Of a stretch of 6,654 nucleotides of DNA, positions 6,470 through 6,654 are shown piece by piece (the stretch's first letter is position 1; each line of letters begins with the position of its first letter). Origin of the DNA: Bacillota bacterium (GTDB lineage Bacteria; Bacillota; Bacilli; Bacillales; Cytobacillaceae); contig JAEWDX010000126.1 in NCBI GenBank assembly GCA_023389895.1, positions 1 to 6,654 on the forward strand, in the 5' to 3' direction. A program made the position numbers and the translations under genes. The notes under the pieces are model-generated. The model saw nothing but the letters and a program-made list of their open reading frames with translations, was not told where the DNA came from and did not search any database.

Positions 6470-6654
6470 TTAAAGGGATGCATCACGATTGCAATCTTTA
6501 GAATAAACGTAAGTTAAATTTTCTCTTCCAACTGCATAAGCTGCTTGTTGAACATATGGTCCCATGAAGATGTAGTCACCTTTTTTCACAGGAACCCATT
6601 TATTATCTAAATTGTACATTCCTTCACCTGATAATAAATAGGCACCATGCTCCT
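6470..6654 (-). CDS. allE: (S)-ureidoglycine aminohydrolase AllE, C-terminal part (cut by window edge)
   Basis: Translating the minus strand from the right edge gives 60 residues, starting EHGAYLLSGEGMY and ending SKDCNRDASL before a TAA stop. This matches the second cupin domain of AllE (YlbA in E. coli), a manganese-dependent bicupin that releases ammonia from (S)-ureidoglycine to give (S)-ureidoglycolate. By eye alignment with the plant enzyme, the His of the EHG motif is the last histidine of the metal site. The second Gln of PYVQQAAY matches the fourth metal ligand, and the Tyr and Lys of TYVYSK match substrate-contacting residues. The N-terminal cupin and the other metal ligands lie outside the window. 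The stop is 44 nt from the allD start, so it is probably the gene before allD in one operon. The fragment is too short to appear as a normal ORF call, but the family match is clear. Confidence 0.93.
   Translation of the reverse strand, partial: EHGAYLLSGEGMYNLDNKWVPVKKGDYIFMGPYVQQAAYAVGRENLTYVYSKDCNRDASL

Overview
This window is a compact catabolic operon from a low-GC Gram-positive bacterium, most likely a member of the Bacillaceae. The evidence is AT-rich DNA, strong Shine-Dalgarno sequences of the GAGGTG/AGGAGG type in front of every gene whose start is visible, and a U-tailed intrinsic terminator. All real genes lie on the minus strand, so transcription runs from the right edge to the left.

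In transcription order the window holds the C-terminal end of allE (ureidoglycine aminohydrolase, cut by the right edge), allD (ureidoglycolate dehydrogenase), allF (formerly fdrA), allG (formerly ylbE, DUF1116), allH (formerly ylbF, DUF2877) and allK (formerly ybcF, catabolic carbamate kinase). Gaps are 10 to 51 nt, except for 128 nt between allD and allF, which carries a GC-rich hairpin. A stem-loop with a U-run about 60 nt past the allK stop closes the operon. The remaining bases at the left edge hold no supported gene, only a weak promoter-like and cre-like signal.

Together the genes form the lower, energy-yielding half of anaerobic allantoin breakdown. AllE turns (S)-ureidoglycine into (S)-ureidoglycolate plus ammonia, and AllD oxidises ureidoglycolate to oxalurate with NAD+. 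The oxamic transcarbamylase made of AllF, AllG and AllH splits oxalurate with phosphate into oxamate and carbamoyl phosphate. AllK then transfers the phosphate to ADP, giving ATP, CO2 and ammonia. The assignment of oxamic transcarbamylase, long an orphan activity, to these three genes comes from recent work in Escherichia coli. In this window it rests on family resemblance and gene order.

The most interesting content is this three-gene carbamoyltransferase, which is unrelated to the classical aspartate/ornithine transcarbamylase fold. Here it sits in a single-strand operon between its substrate-producing enzyme and its product-consuming kinase. I see no frameshifts, mobile elements, CRISPR arrays or RNA genes.
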